A stretch of 64,000 nucleotides of DNA from Acanthopleura granulata (taxonomy: Eukaryota > Mollusca > Polyplacophora > Chitonida > Chitonidae). A program made the position numbers and the translations under genes. Shown piece after piece: positions 15,201-24,737 of the stretch (position 1 is its first letter; each line of letters opens with the position of its first letter). The notes under the pieces are model-generated. The model was not told the origin of the DNA. It searched no databases and worked only from the letters and a program-made list of their open reading frames with translations. Location: contig JABBOT010000001.1 in assembly GCA_016165875.1 (NCBI GenBank), forward strand, positions 41,344,252-41,408,251. The letters are read 5' to 3'.

Positions 15201-15743
15201 CTCAAACGACAAGTTTGACCTAATTTCAGTATTATGAGAGTTTAGCAGGATTATTAAACATTGCATGTCACGAAGATAAAATACATACCACAACTGACGC
15301 ACTTTGCGATTCAAAACACGTGACTTTTTTAAAAGTTTGTTTACCTTTTTCATGATGCCCGTTTTTCGCTTGCTGAAAGTCGTGTATCGTCTGAGTTTGT
15401 TTTCGATAAATTCCATTTTAATCTTGACTCTGCCTTTGGTTTTTTTACCCGGTTTGAGACCGGTTGGTGCCCCATCTTGGCCCTGGGAGAGCTGGGGGTG
15501 CTGTCCCCCGATGACAGGTCCCTTGGAGAGGCGCCCGGCCCCTCCCCCTCCTTCCGAATCCGAGTCCGAATCGTCGTCTAAGCCAGGGTTTTCCATAATC
15601 ATAGTAACATTCCCTTTCAAGCCTTCGTTTGTCGGAGTTGTCTGTAGCACGGGAAGGTTGACATTAGCCCCATTCAAGCTGTCTTGTCCTATGTTTGCCT
15701 TATTGATCGTTACTAGGCCACCGCTATTCCGCAAATTCTGCAT
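162..15743 (-). CDS. SRF: Serum response factor (MADS-box transcription factor), exons 1-5, 3' end off window
   Basis: SRF binds CArG boxes as a dimer and drives cytoskeletal, muscle and immediate-early genes with MRTF or ETS-type cofactors in the nucleus. Five exons joined at GT-AG sites with consistent phase give about 394 residues: acidic Ser/Asp-rich stretch (about 56-64), basic linker KPGKKTKGRVKIK (about 98-109), MADS box (about 101-160), then the SAM-type dimerisation extension and a Gln/Thr/Ser-rich activation region. MADS residues match vertebrate SRF almost exactly (RRYTTFSKRKTGIMKK, then AYELSTLTGTQVMLLVASET). The start is fixed by an in-frame upstream stop (TAA) ten codons before the ATG. 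The C-terminal exons lie beyond base 1. Introns are about 1.07, 11.9, 1.0 and 0.4 kb. Identification is firm; C-terminal exon boundaries are inferred from phase. Confidence 0.95.
662..769 (-). CDS. SRF: SRF exon 4
   Basis: 108 nt, acceptor TTGCAG|GTGCAC, donor CAAG|GTAAAC, phase consistent with exons 3 and 5. It encodes a Gln/Pro-rich segment including PISQPQQQTVYRIPTPNQ. The first part of this exon together with its acceptor is repeated many times in the adjoining intron. Confidence 0.82.
737..1380. repeat. 58-bp minisatellite derived from SRF exon 4 and its splice acceptor
   Basis: About eleven units with a regular 58-bp period: the core CTGTTGTACA recurs at 741, 799, 857, 915 (variant), 973, 1031, 1089, 1147 and 1205, then degenerates near 1264-1370. 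The first unit is the 5' part of exon 4 itself. On the minus (coding) strand each unit carries CTTGCAG|G, a copy of the real acceptor, upstream of the true exon. Confidence 0.93.
1481..1736 (-). mobile_element. SINE family 1, near full length
   Basis: Starts with the reverse-complemented AT-rich tail (TTTATTTACTTGATTGGTG), then the family body (CTCGAGAATATT, CAGACCTTCC, CCGGAGACGAAGCCAGCATG) and a degraded tRNA-like head. It sits in SRF intron 3 just downstream of exon 3. Confidence 0.8.
1770..2088 (-). CDS. SRF: SRF exon 3 (Gln/Thr/Ser-rich activation region)
   Basis: Acceptor TTTCAG|GCT, donor CAAG|GTGGGC, 319 nt, leaving phase 1. The peptide is rich in Q, T, S and P (AGEVQGIKHGIYTAIPNQ at the start), as expected for SRF downstream of the MADS domain. 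GC content is higher than in the flanks. A SINE ends about 34 bp beyond the donor. Confidence 0.85.
2205..2345 (-). mobile_element. Degraded SINE family 1 fragment
   Basis: Only pieces align: GACCACCATTATGGCAGG, GGAGGAAATTGGGCTGAGCC and CAGACCTTCCCACACACAGC. It lies in SRF intron 2 about 120 bp upstream of exon 3. Confidence 0.5.
7047..7303. mobile_element. Foldback (MITE-like) element with about 60-70 bp inverted arms
   Basis: The left arm (7047-7118) and the reverse complement of the right arm (7248-7303) share AGATTGAG, TTTTGGACCATA.TGAA and CACAG.TTC in the same order, with the left arm holding a small extra insert. Short internal region without coding potential. Non-autonomous DNA transposon is the likely class; I could not define a target-site duplication. 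Confidence 0.6.
13700..13793 (-). mobile_element. SINE family 1 fragment (tail half)
   Basis: GATCGGTGTTTTACACTATA, ACTCAAGAATATTTCACTTA and CCAGCATTATGGTGGGAGG are intact; the tRNA-like head is missing. Confidence 0.75.
14011..14271 (-). CDS. SRF: SRF exon 2 (second half of MADS box and dimerisation extension)
   Basis: 87 codons from AYELSTLTGTQVM to ...NEEESK, acceptor AACAAG|GCG and donor AAAG|GTGAGT. It includes GHVYTFATRKLQPMI, ALIQTCLNSPE and GFEETELSY, all hallmarks of SRF and not of MEF2. Confidence 0.95.
14272..15344. other. SRF intron 1
   Basis: AT-rich, no recognisable repeat family and no coding signal apart from read-through extension of exon 1. Confidence 0.7.
15345..15743 (-). 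CDS. SRF: SRF exon 1
   Basis: 133 codons from the ATG to ...GIMKK, donor AAG|GTAAAC. It holds the N-terminal region, acidic patch and the DNA-contacting first half of the MADS box. The intron splits the MADS box after the Lys-Lys pair. Confidence 0.95.
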
Positions 15744-16054
15744 CTTCCTGCTCCAAATTGGTATAATTTACCAAATACTCCGCTCGCTCATGTGGCTGCT
15801 CCGAAAAAGGCTATATCAGCAGTAAGTCGGTTGTGCACGCGCGCTGTACAAAATAGTTCGGCGACCTTGTTTCGTCATGATTTGCTTTCCGTATTCTACA
15901 CGGAAGTCGACCTCATTAATTGATCCGTATGTCAGAATGAATTGAATTGGATCATGGATTTTTGTCCACAGAGTTGTTAATATCTGTCCACACTCTGGGC
16001 GGAGTAATATACATGTGGTGCACATATGGACGGTGAAGCCATCTTTGGTAATGC

Positions 16055-16089
16055 TACTTCCTATATATGGGCTGTACGTCCATGTATGG
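16055..16089. promoter_or_regulatory. Candidate CArG-like and ETS cluster upstream of SRF
   Basis: CCTATATATGG at 16060-16070 has a 7-bp A/T core instead of 6; CCATGTATGG at 16080-16089 has one mismatch to CC(A/T)6GG. An ETS core (ACTTCC, GGAAGT on the other strand) directly abuts the first. About 330 bp upstream of the SRF ATG. Vertebrate SRF is known to autoregulate through promoter CArG boxes; function here is inference. Confidence 0.35.
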
Positions 16090-16651
16090 TGCATAAAGCC
16101 CGCCGCCCGCGGCTAAACAGTACAGCGATTCATGACCAGACGCCACCAAGCTCTTTTCATGAATGGATGCTAACGAATGAAGGGCTGCAAGTCAACACAT
16201 TCGAGTTTTTGCATCACCGTACACGCAATTTGTCAAGAAAGTAAAGGCTGAATTGAAAATATTATATGTAGGCCTAGGTTAGGCTTCATGCATTATATAT
16301 CAACCCTCAAATTGGCCTATTTAGTTATAAAGCTGAACACATCCTATAAAAGAGATACATGTATGAACCCGATACCACAGTAGTAATGGAACTTGCAAGC
16401 CTAAGTCCAGCATCGACAACGTCCGCATTAAACTTGCTTCCCCTCACACGTGTCCAAGCCACGCGTAGTGACCCTATTTCATATATTGCCCTGTTTTCCC
16501 TTCATTTAAATACAGCTAGGAAATGACTGACACCGTTATAAAATGACGTTCTAGTAGAATAAGAATTTGGAGGACGTGGGAACTTCGACGAATGCTAATT
16601 TTAGTATGCAGTCAGTGAAAATAGAAATTCTACTACACGATATTCCTAAAT

Positions 16652-16838
16652 AATTTATTTACTTATTTGATTGGATTTTGGGTAGTGTTCGAGAATATTT
16701 CACTTTAAGACGGCAGCTAACAATAGTGAGAGGGGAACAGAACAGAGCCCGGGGAAGAAAACGGCGACTATCGGCAGACTTCCGGCAGACCACGTATCGG
16801 TATGGTATGACCATAAAGAGGAAGCCAGCATAAGTTAG
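16652..16838 (-). mobile_element. SINE family 1, diverged
   Basis: Tail TTTATTTACTTATTTGATTG, then GAGAATATTTCACTTTAAGA, AGAGCCCGGGGAAGAAAAC and GAGGAAGCCAGCATAAG in family order. Confidence 0.7.
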
Positions 16839-17354
16839 ACAAAAACGTATAACAAACGTGTGTTTTGACAGTTTGGCTGAGGTTAAGTCTAGAATATAGG
16901 CTTGCAGTCTGCGAATTTAATCCAACTTATATGTACTTTACAAATGTAAGTAAGTCAGCTTAATCATGGCTATGTAAGCCTACTTAGACGTGTATAAAAA
17001 AAGACCATATATGACCTACTTTAAATTGGAGCCTCGCATGTTTCACCAGTTATCTAGCTAGACTACCTCCTATTTTTTGCGGACATAGACTTATTAATCG
17101 GTCTATTGGTGGTTGAATATAGACAGTGCATTGATATGTATATTACTGCGATTAAGTGTCTGCAGACAGGACTCTGAGGTTCTTGGTTCGAAAACCTGAG
17201 TGGTCTCAGAAAATTTTCAGCATTAGAATTTGCGCTATGTATCCAGAAAGTGTAACTCCGAAATAACGATAAATACATGTACTGTTTTCCAAACGTTCAT
17301 CTCAAAAAGACCTGATGTGTCTATATTATTAATAATGCAAACTTTTTATGGCAG

Positions 17355-17592
17355 GGGGCCTCCGTGGCCGACAGGATTAGCGTGCCAGCGCGGCGTATGA
17401 CCCCGTTGCTCTCACCAATGCGGCCGCTGTGAGTTCGAGCCCACCTCATGTTGGCTTCCTCTCGGTCCGAACGTGGGAAGGTCCGCCAGCAATCTGCGGA
17501 TGGTCGTGGGTTTCCCCCGGACTCTGCACGGTTACCTCCCGTCATAATGCTGGCCGCCGTCGTATAAGTGAAATTCATATATATTTGAGTGC
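17355..17592 (+). mobile_element. SINE family 1, tRNA-like head first
   Basis: One of the best heads in the window: GGGGGCCTCCGTGGCCGACA with an A-box-like stretch, then GAGTTCGAGCCC, a good B box (GGTTCGANNCC). The body follows (GTGGGAAGGTCCGCCAGCAA, GGTCGTGGGTTTCCCCCGG, GCCGCCGTCGTATAAGTGAA). This supports a tRNA origin with an internal pol III promoter. Confidence 0.88.
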
Positions 17593-18239
17593 ATTTATGC
17601 AGTAATGTATATGACACATTGTTTTAATATACGTTGAGATGTTTGTATATAAGAGGATTCGTGGACAAAGTGAAGTTATACATCATGCTAGAGTGTTATT
17701 CGTTGCTGTATATACATACATACATATATAAATACAGATCATGCAGAATAAGGACATGCAGGTATATAGATTTTTTAAAATTCGGCCCGAGGCGGTGTTC
17801 CATGGCTATGTTAGCTATATATGCTGAGCGGCAAGTCCCTATGAAGTTCACAGCAGACCTATAACGTTCTGAGTCAGCCAAGCCCGTCATCAGCTTGTCT
17901 TGCAGGAAGGTTGTTGACAAATACCATTGATGTTTAAAAAGTTATACGCCCATTCTAGAAACGTGTATACAACTGTATAGGTCAGGAAGATTCTGCACTC
18001 ATGCTACATGGCCTCGTCAAATATATTATACACGCAGGTTATACCACATCTAATGTAGTATACATATATATAGTTATGAGAATAAATTCGTTCTGATTAG
18101 GTTCCTGAGAAAGAAAAGCAATTGGTAATTTTAACAAGAAAAATGTGCTCCAGGTCAAATTGAGATAATTAATATATTACGTTGTCATCTTTATGTAGTC
18201 AAGGCATACAATGTAGACAGATAGTTAAGTCAGCAACAT

Positions 18240-18320
18240 GACTCCGTGCCGAGGGTTGCTGGCAGACCTTCCCACGTACGGCCGGAGAGGAAACACGCAT
18301 GAGCTGAACACATGAGCTGG
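18240..18320 (-). mobile_element. SINE family 1 fragment (middle part)
   Basis: GGTTGCTGGCAGACCTTCCC and ACGTACGGCCGGAGAGGAAA match the family body; the tail is absent. Confidence 0.7.
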
Positions 18321-18446
18321 GAGAATACATAGTCCCTCTGATATCAGCTCTATGGCTGTACAGCACTTGGAAATGCATGAGGGTGGGAGGGTATCCCCCG
18401 TCCCCATAAAAAAAACAGGAAAAAATTCGAAAATTACCAAAAATTT

Positions 18447-18617
18447 CAGTTTATTTCATTTATTTGATTGGTGTTTTCGTGTTCAAGAATATTTCAGTTA
18501 TACGACGACTGTCAGCATTAAATGGTGAAAGGAAAAATGGGCTAAGCACGTAGGAAAACCCACGACCATCCGCCGGTAGCAGGCAGACCTTCCCATGTAC
18601 GGTCGAAGCCATGCAGC
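18447..18617 (-). mobile_element. SINE family 1, truncated head
   Basis: TTCATTTATTTGATTGGTG, CAAGAATATTTCAGTTATAC, AACCCACGACCATCCGCCGG and CAGACCTTCCCATGTACGG in order. Confidence 0.8.
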
Positions 18618-21600
18618 TTAAGCAAGTGTATGGGTATATAAACACACTCCTGCAGGCTTTGCTCAGAACTATCACGATAAAATGCCAATTTACGCGTCTG
18701 TGGAGCACAATAATGTATAACATTTTACAGGAGCAGATTGATATATTCACATTTGGACTGGAGGAAAACAATTCTTTATTAAAATTACAATTTGGCAAAC
18801 GAATCAATGATGAATTGATGTGCTCCTCAACACATTCTGGTCATACACTCCCTTTCTGTTTTTGAAAGTCGTGCATGTGGCGCAGGAATACTTTTATCTC
18901 TGGCTTATTTTTCAACATAACACTTTAAAATTTGACATTCATGTAGATATTAACACTTATTCTAAAACCAGCCACTCAAGTCTTTTGATATTCTTGTCTA
19001 GTTGAAAAGATATTGGTGAATGAATATCACAGTTTCCAAAACTTCCGAAAACATTTAACTAAATGTTAATAATTAATACTGAATATTAAAAATCTGTTGG
19101 ACCGTTTTTCGTTAAAATATATAATAAACTATATATGTACTTGGAAAATAAAACCTTGAAAACGTTGAAACTTGTCAAAAAGCGTAGCATTGTGAAAAAT
19201 AGCTCTGATTTTAAAAAAATCTCTATATTTGCATTTCCACGAAATTTAGATAAATTGTGAGAATATTTTTGAAATCGGCAGACTTCTAGTTTTCAGAATA
19301 TATTTGATGATTATATTCGACACATATATATTGCATGGCTACACCGGTCAAGATGCGGAATTTTGCTTATCAGGGTTTTACACGGTGGCCTTCGAAAACC
19401 GGCCAAAATTTTTTCACCGCGGTGAAAACGTTTTTGCCGTTTTCCGAACTTTATCGCTTAACTTATCAGTTTTGTCTAAAATATGTTTGTGTTTCTGTGA
19501 ATTCACTTTTGCGTATACTTTAAATTCTTTGCTTTAAATGGTAAGTTTTCACTTGACAAACATGTGATTCACGGAAAATCACAAGAAAATATTTGAAATT
19601 TCTATAATGGCATTGACAGGCCACCGTAGTTTTAGTATCCTTAAAGGTGGCTCTTTTTCATATCGCATGTACATACACTGTATAAATATATCGTTTTTCT
19701 TGTTCCGTTCAAGATCAATGGAAAGATTCTTTATGATCTTGGATCTTAAATTTTAAATTGTTATTCGTTTTCTTATATTTATAATCAACACTATCCACTT
19801 TTTGGGGTTTTCTCCACACGCAGAAAACAATATTTCACAAAACAAAGACGAATCAGAAATGTTCCATAGAGATACATAGGCTATACAGAAATCCAACGTG
19901 TACACAGAGTAAACACATGCATGGCATAATAAGAAACAATCATTTATGAACCTTTATTATAACAAGTCCTACATAAGTCCACTATCGGTTCGATATTTGC
20001 ATGGAGACCACCACCAGTTCTAGTACATGTATAAATGCCACAGTTGATGTACGTCTCGATGTGTTATGAATACCATAAGACATTTTTTTAAATAAAGCAT
20101 GCAAACTATCTGCGGGACGAAATAGGTCGCGATTTATCTCGGGATACATGAATCTCATTTTTGTTTGCTTCTTTATATGAAGATATTCCACTGGAAAAGC
20201 ACGTGCAATCTTCCTGTACATTGCCAAAGCCTTCAAGGCCCTTCACTCCTGCTCTCAAGTTATATGACGATATATGAAAGATGTTCGCAGAATTAAGCGT
20301 CACGGCGTGAAAGTCACAGGTTTTCGTGCTGTTAAGGATGCTGGCCGTCGACCGTGGGAAAGAAGCTGACAAGACTTAACACGGAACAAAATAACAACGA
20401 CATGCTATACGACTGAGCAAGTACCACTTACGAAAGTTACATCAAGCTATTTTAAACAATTTGTTGGTGTATACGACGTCCGTCGAAGTTACCAGACACC
20501 AATACGATCTACCAAGACGTGCATCAGTAACTAAGGTGTACCACGTTTGCAAAAAAAAAAAATACGATAAACAATGAAGCAATGTGTAACAATGTATTTT
20601 TACGACAGACCACCGCATTGTACTTGAGTACTTGATTGCCCTTCCCATTGCAAGGCTGCTCCTGGAAAATTGTCTGGAAGAAGGCTGTACATTGACCAGA
20701 AAAAAAAAAGTGTAGGCCGTCAGAGGTTCACTCTTGCGAGGGCCAGCCTGTGGTCCGTATATGAAAGATTGTTACCGATCGAATCGTTGGATGAATTAAG
20801 ACAGGTCTTTTTACATCTACTTACTTGCTGCATGTATGAGAACCAGGATATGTCCTTTCGAGAGGCCCTGGAGCTGTAGCCTGGTCTCAGACTAGACATA
20901 GCGCTGAGCTACCTGGCAACAGAGTATTCGTATACAAGAGCATGAAGTGGGGTTTCGGGATTTCTCAGAACACAATCAGTCCTCTTCTTCTGGAGACGTG
21001 TTAGGTAGTGATCCATGACTGAAGAATACCGCGGGAAGAGGCCGCGTCTTGCCCAGCTTTCCCGCAGCTGAAATCTTCTCAACGTGGTGGAATTTCATTT
21101 GCAACCTAGACCTGTGTCCTATACGGAAAATACGTAACAGTACATGTACGTTGTCCAGCCAATGGTTGGTCATAATACATATATACCTGTATGAAGATTC
21201 ACCTGCTCCCCCTCTTTGTGGGGCCTTGATAACGATAAGCGATTGAAAGTACCTGTGTAACCATTTGCACACTGTTCAACGAACGTAACACAGATAGTCG
21301 TATGGTGTCTGTATAGCCAGTGGTGATTCATTATATTGTAGGTAAAAGCTTCGCCCGCTCTTGCCTCCCGACACTCCAGTTTCCTCCACATATAAAACTG
21401 ACCGCCGCCTTACATATTGGTGAAAAATTCTTGAGCATGGCGTTGAACGACAAATTTCAATATCACATATATGCTGTTGGCAATGTCAGTCGCTCGTACT
21501 CGTAGCCTATTCCCTGGCATCATAAATGCACCTTCTGAGAGGCAGCTGTCAACTTTCCTGCACAAGGATTTTCTGCGGCATGTTGGCATCTTGGTTTGCA

Positions 21601-22019
21601 CGTTAGAAACAAAAAGGAGAAAACGCGATCGCCGCAAGAAGAAAGGTGACAAGGTGATGCCGTGGTTGTAGGGTCTGTCGTGGTGATCGGATGGTTTCTT
21701 CGCGGTACCGTTGGCAAATCGGATTGCATCGAGTCAATTCTTGGGACATGTTGATCATGTCATATCGTGAGACATAACAGCAGCAGTTCTTGTTGACATC
21801 GTGCATAGCTTCGTTACACCTTCTTCACAATCAGTTAAGTCTCGTGCGTATTGTAACAATTCTTGGGGCTGGGTGATAAGATAATTCTTAGCACAATCGT
21901 GCTCACTTCATGTCTGTGTCATACGCTATATACGTCTCTTGACATTCTCGCGAATATTCGTGATAAATATTGCCCTTTCTTAATTGCATGATCGCAGCTT
22001 GCGGATTGCTGTGGATTTC

Positions 22020-22115
22020 ATCCTGTCTCTTCCCACTTTCCTTCCACATAATGCTGGCCACAATCGTATAAGTGAAGTACGACGTAAAAACATCAAATAA
22101 ATAAATAAATAATTA
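22020..22115 (+). mobile_element. SINE family 1 tail fragment
   Basis: CATAATGCTGGCCACAATCG, TATAAGTGAAGTACGACG and terminal CAAATAAATAAATAAATAA, i.e. the 3' end of the element in forward orientation. Confidence 0.8.
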
Positions 22116-23368
22116 AATGTTCGTCATTGACAAATGCACAAAGCTATATATGGGCCCAATAAGTATTTGTACAATTCATCTTGTCCTGAGTAGCAAGTCG
22201 TAGGAAATCTTGACCATTTGTTGGCTAATCGTGACCATTATTTCTGCCACGAATGACGACCATTTCACAAGACACATATACGGCCATCACGAATTGACAA
22301 GATTCGGCTGCGAATCAAGTCACAGCTCTCCTATATACGCAGATGTGTCGTGGTGTGGTTTTTGATATCGTGGCGGATATCCCACGAGGACCTCCAAGGG
22401 CCCAGAGGCTTTGTTGGAGTTATGAAAGTTACACGGCGCCAGACTAATCGAAAGTCCAAGAAACGGACAATGACTTTGGTGACATCCAAACATCCATTAA
22501 CTAGAGGTGTTGCAATTTAATGAAACACACGCATTCTGACGCATTTTCCCTTCTTCACATATTCCATTTATTTGTCTCACTCGGAGAGTATTATATATAT
22601 GTTTTACATACACCAAATTTGGAATAATGTCCTTGTCTATTCAAATTTGTGTATATAGCTATAGGCCTATATATAGCAAAATGACACAGAAACTTGGATG
22701 ATCTGTTATGGACATCTGACGGGATACCCGAGATGTAATGGCACACTGTATATTTCTATTCACAGCACTAAATCCAGTATTTTGGTAATAGCAATTCTAC
22801 AATGAAAGACACGAAATGAAAATAGTTTTCGACAAAGCAGTAGAATGTGAACGATCATTTATTAATGGGGAAGATTAACGGACCAAAACTGTGTACCTGC
22901 TTTGTAGTTCAAGTAAATTAAATGTTTTTTCAACATTTTCTGATAATTGAACTACGTAACTGTTGCTCATTTATGCGTTTGTAATGATGATTTCCGGGCA
23001 AACTGGCAATGTGGGACTCACATATTACAAGTCAGAGAACAACGGTCAATCCGTCTTGGGCCCATGCTTGCCACTGTGCAGGTAAAATTAGCCTTGTACA
23101 GAGTTGCACTGCGTTTTTACAAGATTAAAGAGCACAAACCCTACATAAATCGATGAGGTTCGGAGTTCGAATCCATATCTTGTGCATGGCTACAGTTTTG
23201 TCATAATGCAGCAAGCTATTTTGCCGTAATTTTGCTGAAATGATCTGATCTGTAACTTCTTACGATACAGCTATATATCAACGTGTTTTTCTTCAAAATG
23301 AGTTGAATAGAATAATTCGAAAAAGGCTATACTCAAGACATAAACGACAATAATTTTGATAAAAAATT

Positions 23369-23459
23369 GCCAAGTGGGGCAGCAACTAGTACCATTTTTA
23401 ATGTCTTTGGTGTGACCCGACCCGGGACTGATCCCGGATCTCCAGACCTCAATGCCGAC
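23369..23459 (-). mobile_element. Fragment of dispersed repeat family 2
   Basis: GGGGCAGCAACTAGTACCAT, TTTTAATGTCTTTGGTGTGA and ACTGATCCCGGATCTCC match the end of the elements near 45.3, 53.9 and 60.1 kb. The reverse complement holds a GG.ATC.ATCCC stretch resembling a degraded pol III B box, so this may be a second tRNA-derived SINE. Confidence 0.55.
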
Positions 23460-24605
23460 TCTCAATGTGATGAGCTTCATGTAATGGCGACTAAAGGTCA
23501 TTCGAGTTTTACCAATGCCAATTGAAACCAGTTTCCACAATGATGAAGAGCCATTTGCAGAAAAAAACAACCCTATTCCTTTGTCAAAGGACAAGTAAAA
23601 CAGAAAAACCCAGGAGAACTATTAGGGCAGGATGATCTGTTTATTTAATTATTGTTGAACACTGTGCTCATGAATTTTTCACTTTATATGACATTTGACA
23701 CCTGTCAGGTTTTGTGGGTGAAGCAAATCACAGGTGCCAGAGTAAACCTGACAAACCTCCTTGCTGTCACTTAAAGCCGCAACCAGAGCACTGAGAGATG
23801 GATTTGAAAATGCAAACTCGTCAGTTAAGGGGTTGATAGTTGTGTCAAGCCAGCTCTCTGACCACCTGAGCCAGTAAGGCCCTATACATCATTGGTCAAG
23901 GGCCTGATGTTGGCTGCGAGTCAGGGCCCAATCTCACCAAACTTTGTAAATCAATTTTTCGTAACTTTTCTCGTAAATCATGTCCCCTTCTGGTGCTTCC
24001 ACCTGGAAGTTGTCTTTTACAGGAAAAGTTACTTACAAAGTTGTGTGAAAGTGGCCTTTGTGCTTTAACCATCTGAACCAGCAGATGAGAAAAAAAATAA
24101 CAAGCAGTAAGATGTATCCTTGTCATGTAGGGCCACATTTATATACAAGTAAAAACAGTACAAGTGATTTTCCTGAGTGTTAATGATGCACATAATATTA
24201 TCATAAGGATGCTGAAAAGAAGTTAAACATACACACTTCTTAGTGATTATGAAAGGAGGCAAAATGTTACAAATCATGAGGTTTAGTTTTGGAGTGAATA
24301 AATACATGTACAAAGAGATACAATAAAACCGAAAATCATGAACTACATCCATTTCTGAAAGATTTGTAAGGCTACAAGATGCATTTAAAAGATAAGCTTT
24401 AATTAAAACACGCACAAGCTTTAAATATTTTTTCCTCATAATAGCTCTAAACTTAAGACACTGACTTAAGTGGATAAATTGTTCACCTTTTTTTTTTTCA
24501 GTTCTCCACATACCCACAATGTTCATTACATTTTCATTATTACACAAATTTGTCATTATACACAATGGATCTTCCTCAGTCACAGGGTGTTGGCTTGAAT
24601 GTTAT

Positions 24606-24737
24606 CTAGCTGTTGATAGAGTTAGTGCATGATGTGGCTGACTTGGGAAGTGATGTCTCCTTAGCGTTATCCAGAATCCAGGGGTGTGTCAGAACATGGG
24701 TCAGCGGCAGTCTCTTCATGGGGTCATGACGTAGAAG
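24606..24737 (-). CDS. AURKB: Aurora kinase exon 7 (C-terminus and stop)
   Basis: Acceptor GTCCCAG|CTT, stop TAG. Encodes [20 protein letters not shown] followed by a short Ser/Thr-rich tail. Confidence 0.92.
   Translation of the reverse strand, partial: LLRHDPMKRLPLTHVLTHPWILDNAKETSLPKSATSCTNSINS

Larger units (their letters stand above)
15744..24605. other. SRF upstream and intergenic region, no supported gene
   Basis: Roughly 8.9 kb between the SRF start and the Aurora stop codon, both genes reading leftward. It contains the candidate SRF promoter elements, six or so SINE pieces and AT-rich unique DNA. Open frames are short and none shows a conserved motif. Confidence 0.65.

Noticed and set aside
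14982..15344. Read-through of SRF exon 1 into the intron as a longer protein
   Set aside because: The continuation VNKLLKK replaces the conserved AYELSTLTG, which is found in frame in exon 2 behind a proper acceptor.
15304..15825. 173-codon frame antisense to SRF exon 1
   Set aside because: Mirror of the GC-rich coding exon on the other strand.
20670..20879. Small frame in the intergenic region (69 codons)
   Set aside because: Too short, no start context or homology, surrounded by unique AT-rich DNA.
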